Shown: one piece after another, positions 58,487-64,000 of the stretch | Numbering within the stretch: position 1 is the stretch's first letter | How the letters are laid out: each line of letters begins with the position of its first letter | DNA from: Brachionus manjavacas | Lineage: Eukaryota; Rotifera; Eurotatoria; Ploima; Brachionidae | Direction of reading: 5' to 3' | DNA length: 64,000 nt | NCBI GenBank assembly: GCA_019054805.1 | Contig: JAHQIY010000015.1 | Coordinates: 752,001 to 816,000, forward strand | Notes under the pieces: generated by a model | The model's database searches: none | Told to the model about the DNA's origin: nothing | The model's input: the letters and a program-made list of their open reading frames with translations, nothing else | Translations under genes and position numbers: made by a program

Positions 58487-61294
58487 CTAAAAAAATATCA
58501 CTTTAAGTCAATTATGAGTCCTATTTTTTTTCTATCAAATTCGATACATTTAAATGATAGCCTTTTTGCTTGACTTGTTACTAAATTAAGTTTTATCAAA
58601 ATTTGCTTGAAAGGCCGGCAATTTTTCAAAATAAAAATCTAATCTTGTAAATTTTCAAGCCATTGTTTTTTTTTCAATAGAAACATAAGGAAGAAAATTG
58701 AAATTGAAAATTGCAATTTAGCTCATCTTTTTGAATGCATTCAAAATTTTCATCATCATGTCATATTTGACACGATGGTCACTTAAAGTATAAAAAAATT
58801 GGTTTCCTTAGCCCAAGGAATTTTAGATTTCAAGGCATAAGAAAATATTTATTGCTTGCAAATAATCTCTAAATATACAAGTCAAAACTTTCTATTGTAA
58901 AAATTTAAAAATTTTTAAAAGAAATGATCGTTGAAGATATTAGAAACTTTTCTTCCAAGATGTCAAATTTACAGTGGAAAAAATCCAGTGCCATGAGATA
59001 AAAAGATTTGGCTTGTCAGCCTTTTCTAAAGGATTCGTTTTTTTATGTTTTTGCTAATAATAGGTACATTTTTTTAAAAGGCTTTTGATGAATTAATAAA
59101 AATTTGCTGACACAAAGATTCATTCAACTACTGCCCTTGTCATTTATGACGGGAAACTTTTTTTTCAGCTAAATCCAATTAGACACACAATAAAGTTAAT
59201 TGATTGTAAAATTTTAAATTGAGTTTGCTCATTTAGAAACCATTAATACTGAAAAAAACTCTTAAATATTAAATTTATTAGAAATCAGATTCTTATGTGA
59301 TCTAATTAAATTTCCTAAAAAATTAATCAATTATTTCAATCTGGCTTTTAACTTGGTTTATTAAGACCTGGTCTATTGGTTACGAAATTAAAAAAATAGT
59401 AATAAATTTTTGTCAAAAATGCCTAATTTATTAGAGAAAAAATTTTCTTTTCAAACATTTATCATCGAAGTGATAAATAATTTTATTTTTGGATTAAAAT
59501 TTATCTGTTGTTTAAGTTAAAAAAAGAAATCATTTGACTTAAAACTGTTTAAATATTTTCTAAAGATTTTCTTCATTTGAATAGAATTAATCAAGAATTT
59601 TTTTAGGGCATGATAAGATAAATAATTCTGTAAATTTTTATAAAAAAAGTTTAGCTAGGTCAATGTAAAGTCAAAGAATTCATCTAATGGAATTTTTTTA
59701 TTGAAACAATTCTATTATTTTTCGGAATATATTTTAAGCTTAGCAACAAAAAACAAAATATAAACTAGTAGTGTTCAAGTAGCACATATTTTTGAGATTT
59801 AATATGTTATATGCTGCCACAAATAATGCTTGGCAATATCAGCCAGAGGTAGGTAATTTTTCGAGAATTTTATTAAGAATCTTTCAATTATAAGACTCAA
59901 AATTTTTATTAAATTCACAACACAAGACGACAAACAATAAATTTGAGATTTTTTTTTGTCAAACCTTGGAAAAAAATTCATTGAAACACTCATTACTATA
60001 TGGATCAATATTGGCTGATCTAAAATTAAAAGTATTTAGAGGAAGTTAAATTTTAATTAAAAACCAAATGTATTTTTTTAAGAATTGACTAGTCATCAAT
60101 ATGTTTATCAAAATTGAACTTTTATTTGTTTTGACATCAGATCACTTTTAATTTTGAGTTTTTTTTGGTTTTTAAAAGCATGTGTTCAGATAAAAGTTAT
60201 TTTAATTTGGCGAAAATTTCATTTTCATTTTAATTAGTAATAATTATTATCAGAATAACCTTTGTTTAGACATATCTATTTTATTCAGGAGAAAATAAAC
60301 GCTGACAAAAATTATCCATTCGTTCACTTGGGTGCTTATTTATGTCTCTAAGAAAATCCATTTAAAAGCAATCAATAAAGAGCTTTGAACAATTTTTAAA
60401 TAAGATTTTTATTAAAAAAATAGCTCGCAGAAAATATAATTTAATTTTGTTTAAATTACATCTAAGAGAAATTTTAGAATTAAATTTATTTTTCAGATTT
60501 GTGGGTGAGATGAGATTAGAAATATTTATTGTCGAGTCCTTTTCGAAATTTTAGTTTAACTAAATTTTGTCTTCAATATGCTATTTTTCCAACAGAACGA
60601 TAACAAAAAATGTTAAATTATGAATATCTTATGGCTTTTAAATAAGCTTTAGAAAGCAATTTTTTTTCAATGCGCAATAAAGTTTTAAATTAAAAGCTTA
60701 AAACTAAAATGCGATAAAGGTATATTCGTGTGATTTAGATTCGATTTTATCATTACATAATTATATTCATAATAAAATTTTAAATTTTATGCAATAATGA
60801 AAAGAAAACTATTTCAGAATATATTGGAAATTATAATCAAATTTTATTTTATTTTTTTAAATAGAGATATATTTTAAATAAAATATGCTTGGTTTATTTT
60901 AATTTCAAGCTTTCGAAAGAATTAGATTAGCTTATACACAAACTAAACTAATAAATTTATTTGGCAATTTTCAAAACTAAATAGGTAAAGTTAAAAAATA
61001 AAAAAAATCACCTGAAATTTTCAATTCAAACTGATTTTCAAGTATAAGCCTAATAATTTCAGCTCTCATCTCTTTGCCTTTGTTTTCTTCTAATCTCTTT
61101 GAATTGAATGTTAAAAAAATTTATTAAATTTCAGATTTTGATTTTCTGATATCTTAAATATTTGATCCTGTACTAATAAATAAAAATTTCGATATTATAA
61201 AACAATGAGAATTCGATATCAGTCTCATAAATTTTCTTTAATTTTTAGCATTATTATCTAGATCCCTTTGAATTTGGCTGACTGCTGAATTAAA
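58487..61294. other. 2.8-kb gene-free region upstream of ETS gene
   Basis: AT-rich sequence without exon-like frames or recognised repeats. It separates divergent genes (paralogue B on minus, ETS on plus) and should hold both promoters. Confidence 0.45.
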
Positions 61295-62306
61295 ATGAAC
61301 ACACCGTACCCATACATGACTGATTTTTATCAATACCAGAATGAAAATGGTTATCTATTTGGTATTTTCTTGCATATCTTACTTGGATAAAACATTGATA
61401 TTTTTATGTAATTCAGATCAGCAGGTTCAGCAATCTCCCATTTCCTTCAATGATCAAACACCGTCACTGGATGACATTGATGTAGATGGTAAATTAAAAT
61501 AAAAAAAGTTTTTCATAGTTTTTTAATTTAATTTAAAACAATAAAGATTTAATAGGTTTGTCAAATAGTTCATTAGACATCAACTACTTGGCAGTTGATC
61601 TTCCGAAAGGTGTCTATTCGGACGAAAGCGTGTACACAACACCCAATTTTCAGGATGATATAATTAACAGCTCTTTGGACAACAGTCCGATTAGTAGATG
61701 CTCCTCGGAGCCTTGTACGCCGAATAGCGATCAAGAATGCAGAGGTGATGTGTTTAAAATAAGCCGGGACGAAATTGAGGGAAAATCAGTATCAAATGTG
61801 GTGAAGCGGTTGAAAAAACCGACAAAGAAACCAAAGAAGAAGCCAGAAAATAGTATAAATAACGAGATTTTAATGAGTGGTGTAATAAATTTTTTATTAG
61901 TGAAAGATTGTCTGCATGTATGGGAATTTTTGAGGGATTTGTTGAAAAGTGAAGAGTTTAATGGAAATTACATTAAATGGCTGAACAGAGAAAAAGGATT
62001 ATTTAAGATGTAAAATTTAGGAAAATGAAAAAAATTTTGTTTTTAAAAATTGAATTGGAATTTAGTTTGTCACCAAATGATGTGTCTAATCTGTGGGGGA
62101 AAAAAAAGGCCAATAAAGAAAAAATGGACTATCCAAATATGGCTAGAGGAATTCGTTACTCTCGTGAAGAGGGTGGTTACTTTGATAATGTGACCAAAGA
62201 AGATGGTTTTGGTAAAAAACTTGTGTACAAGTTTAGTAAAAAAGCTTCAATGCACTGTGAATGGCTGCGTTCTTTTATGAGAACAGATGATCATCAACAA
62301 ATTTAG
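61295..62306 (+). CDS. ETS-domain transcription factor (ESE/SPDEF-like)
   Basis: Exons: 61295-61361, 61417-61488, 61556-62009, 62066-62306; 277 aa. The N-terminus is acidic and Ser/Asn-rich (possible activation region), followed by a basic hook (KRLKKPTKKPKKKP) and a C-terminal ETS domain: LHVWEFLRDLL, NYIKWLNREKGLFKI, LWGKKKANKEKMDY, MARGIRY and KKLVYKF. The three family tryptophans and the two DNA-contact arginines of the recognition helix (Arg225, Arg228) are kept, but the YYYK block that normally follows is SREEGG. The WLNREKG and FKI segments are closest to SPDEF and the ESE/ELF3 group, epithelial factors in other animals. The exon 3/4 join (AT|T, Ile198) restores the domain exactly; reading through the 56-bp intron would end it early. 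Confidence 0.9.
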
Positions 62307-63714
62307 GGAAAACCTGAAAATAATGTTTTAATTTTTGATTCAGTTAAATAGGATCAAAATATTTCGTAATATATTTATTTTTTATTTTTTAATAATGGTC
62401 AGTAATTTAAATTTGGACTTGACATAATTTTAATTTTTTAAATATCGTTGATTACTTTTTTTTCTGTGAAGAAAGTAATTGTATGTAAGTCTTAATTCAA
62501 GATCGATTTTTTAATTCATTAATAGTGAATGATTAACATTGCGAGTAATTAGTTGTCCAAGTTTTTTTTATGAATTAAGACTAAGTAAATTTTAATTATT
62601 AAAATAAAATTTTTAGATAGTTTCGTTTTTTTTTTTTTAAACTAAAAAATAAACTAAACTCTTTGTATCTTTTTGATTCTATAGAATAAATTATCAACTC
62701 TTAATTTTTTATCAAAAGCACTCTATAATTTATTTAATTCTTAAATGAAAATTTTTATCATTGATTTTACAATAAAAAAATATTCAAATAATTTTAAAAA
62801 TATTTTAGATATATAATTCAATCAAAAAATTTTAAGTCCTTGATTTACCATGAACATAATTCATAAAAACGATAAATTTTTTAGACAAAAAAAATTTAAA
62901 ATATTTGAAAAAAAAGGTGGGATTCAATTGGGTTTATGTTTGAGTCTTTGCTTTTCTAAATTCGATATTTTTTTCCCTTGATTATTAAATCAATTAAATT
63001 AAAATATCTTTTAAATTAATATTCTGGTCGAAATTCGATTTTTTTTAATGAGAAAATAACAGAACTGAATTTGGGCTCAATAAAGATTTAAAAATCAAAA
63101 TAAAAAGGATAAATTCATTTCATTTCAAATTAATTAAATTAGAAATTTTTTGTTTCAGTTTTAGCTTAGACGCTAAGCATTGAAATTAAAATGTTCAAAA
63201 AACACCAGGTAAAAGAAAGAAATCATTGTTTGAAATTTTATTAAATAAAACCAATAAAAGAATTAAAAAATTTGAATAGTACTCATCCAGCACCTCAAGT
63301 TAAAATAAAACTTTGGAAAATGCACTAAATGGCATGTCATTATGTAAAAGATTTTTTATCCTAAGATTCAGATTCCAATAATTTTATCAAATAGATATTC
63401 ATTAAAGCCACGGTTTTGAGTAAAATTGAATTATTTTTAAAAAATTTTAATAATTTCAAATTTAACTTTTCTATAATTATAAATGCCTAACCAATTTTAA
63501 ATTAAAAAATTATTTTACCAAAATTTGAATTTGAATAATGTTCTATTTTCAAAAGAATTTTTCTTTTTTAACTTCTGAAGCTGCATACTTATTTTAAAGT
63601 ATTTTTTTTTTATTTTAATTTAAATTTAATAGAAAATTAAAACCTTAAAATTCATAAAAACTCAAATAATTTTTCAAATTATCAAAATTTTATGACTGTT
63701 TATATTTCGAATGA
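62307..63714. other. Gene-free AT-rich stretch
   Basis: 1.4 kb downstream of the ETS gene; it contains its 3' UTR. No other exon or repeat terminus recognised. Confidence 0.45.
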
Positions 63715-63860
63715 TTAATTATTTATACAACTACTAGAGATCTATACAACAACTATTCTCTAAGGTTATCGTAAAGTAGCTACCATAGACGGCTTCTGTA
63801 GTAAGTCGTCTCCGCAAGCCTGCTTGCTGTGGCTTATTATTATTATTTAATTTAAATAAT
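63715..63860 (+). mobile_element. Probable 3' end of a non-LTR element or SINE with (TTA)n tail
   Basis: An island of balanced composition (about 63730-63830) with a GCAAGCCTGCTTGC hairpin and repeated GTAGT/CGTC strings runs into GGCTTATTATTATTATTT. A short trinucleotide tail after a structured, composition-distinct segment is what the 3' ends of CR1/L2-like LINEs and their SINEs look like. No tRNA promoter boxes or RT remnant were seen. It is not the same family as the (CTA)-tailed LINE at 31.4 kb. Confidence 0.45.
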
Positions 63861-64000
63861 TTAAACATTAGTCTTTGTAAACTTAATTTTTTTTTAATTA
63901 TTAGCCAAAAATAATTGGAACAATTCTTTATATTAATTTCGAATTTTAATAAAGAAACTTTAAAATCAAATTTAAAAAAAAAGATTGAATTAATTTAAAT

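Noticed and set aside
59799-60008. 69-codon minus-strand frame
   Set aside because: Isolated in AT-rich intergenic sequence with no similarity or splice context.
1-64000. tRNA, rRNA genes, CRISPR arrays, LTR or other virus-like elements
   Set aside because: Looked for and not seen; the RT-bearing elements here are all non-LTR type.

Overview
The window looks like nuclear DNA of a small-genome invertebrate. It is very AT-rich. Genes are split by many short GT-AG introns (often 45-70 bp), use the standard code, and have clear metazoan orthologues: a ciliary RCK kinase, LSM8, SPTLC1, RANBP3, a syntaxin, TBC1D22, CD39-type ENTPDs, L2HGDH, PGAP2, a peptide-type GPCR and an ETS factor. Base composition, intron size and lack of strong chordate or insect affinity fit a monogonont rotifer such as Brachionus, but this is inference; no rRNA or mitochondrial marker is present to prove it.

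Layout. 1-13 kb is a dense housekeeping block: RCK/MAK-family kinase (+), LSM8 (-), SPTLC1 (-), RANBP3-like (+), syntaxin-like Qa-SNARE (+). 13-24.9 kb is gene-poor and repeat-rich: two decayed copies of one non-LTR retrotransposon, several TA-flanked foldback elements rich in ACGTAA, three head-to-tail LINE 3' ends, and two less AT-rich segments that may be regulatory. 24.9-26.1 kb holds a single-exon proline/serine-rich protein with a PP1-docking motif. 28.8-31.4 kb is a younger CR1/L2-type LINE ending in (CTA)11. 32-45.4 kb is a second gene block: TBC1D22 (-), two tandem ENTPD genes (+), L2HGDH (-), PGAP2 (-). 45.4-49.6 kb is empty apart from a perfect 42-bp palindrome. 49.6-51.3 kb is a single-exon GPCR. 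53.4 kb has a Tc1 transposase scrap. 54.7-58.5 kb carries a second, C-terminally short PGAP2-like gene and two tandem paralogues of a type I membrane protein that I cannot assign to any known family. 61.3-62.3 kb is a divergent ETS factor.

Exon joins were worked out by hand from reading frame, GT-AG sites, phase and remembered family alignments; they add up to lengths close to the known families (LSM8 95 aa, SPTLC1 456, TBC1D22 517, ENTPD 517, L2HGDH 433, PGAP2 239). Several genes touch membrane lipid and vesicle biology (SPTLC1, PGAP2, syntaxin, TBC1D22), but no operon or functional cluster is implied.

The most interesting items are a perfect RFX X-box upstream of the ciliary kinase, the unassigned tandem membrane-protein pair at 55.6-58.5 kb (paralogues with different intron counts), a syntaxin whose SNARE motif appears to lack its second half, and the family of ACGTAA-rich foldback elements. 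I saw no virus-like element.
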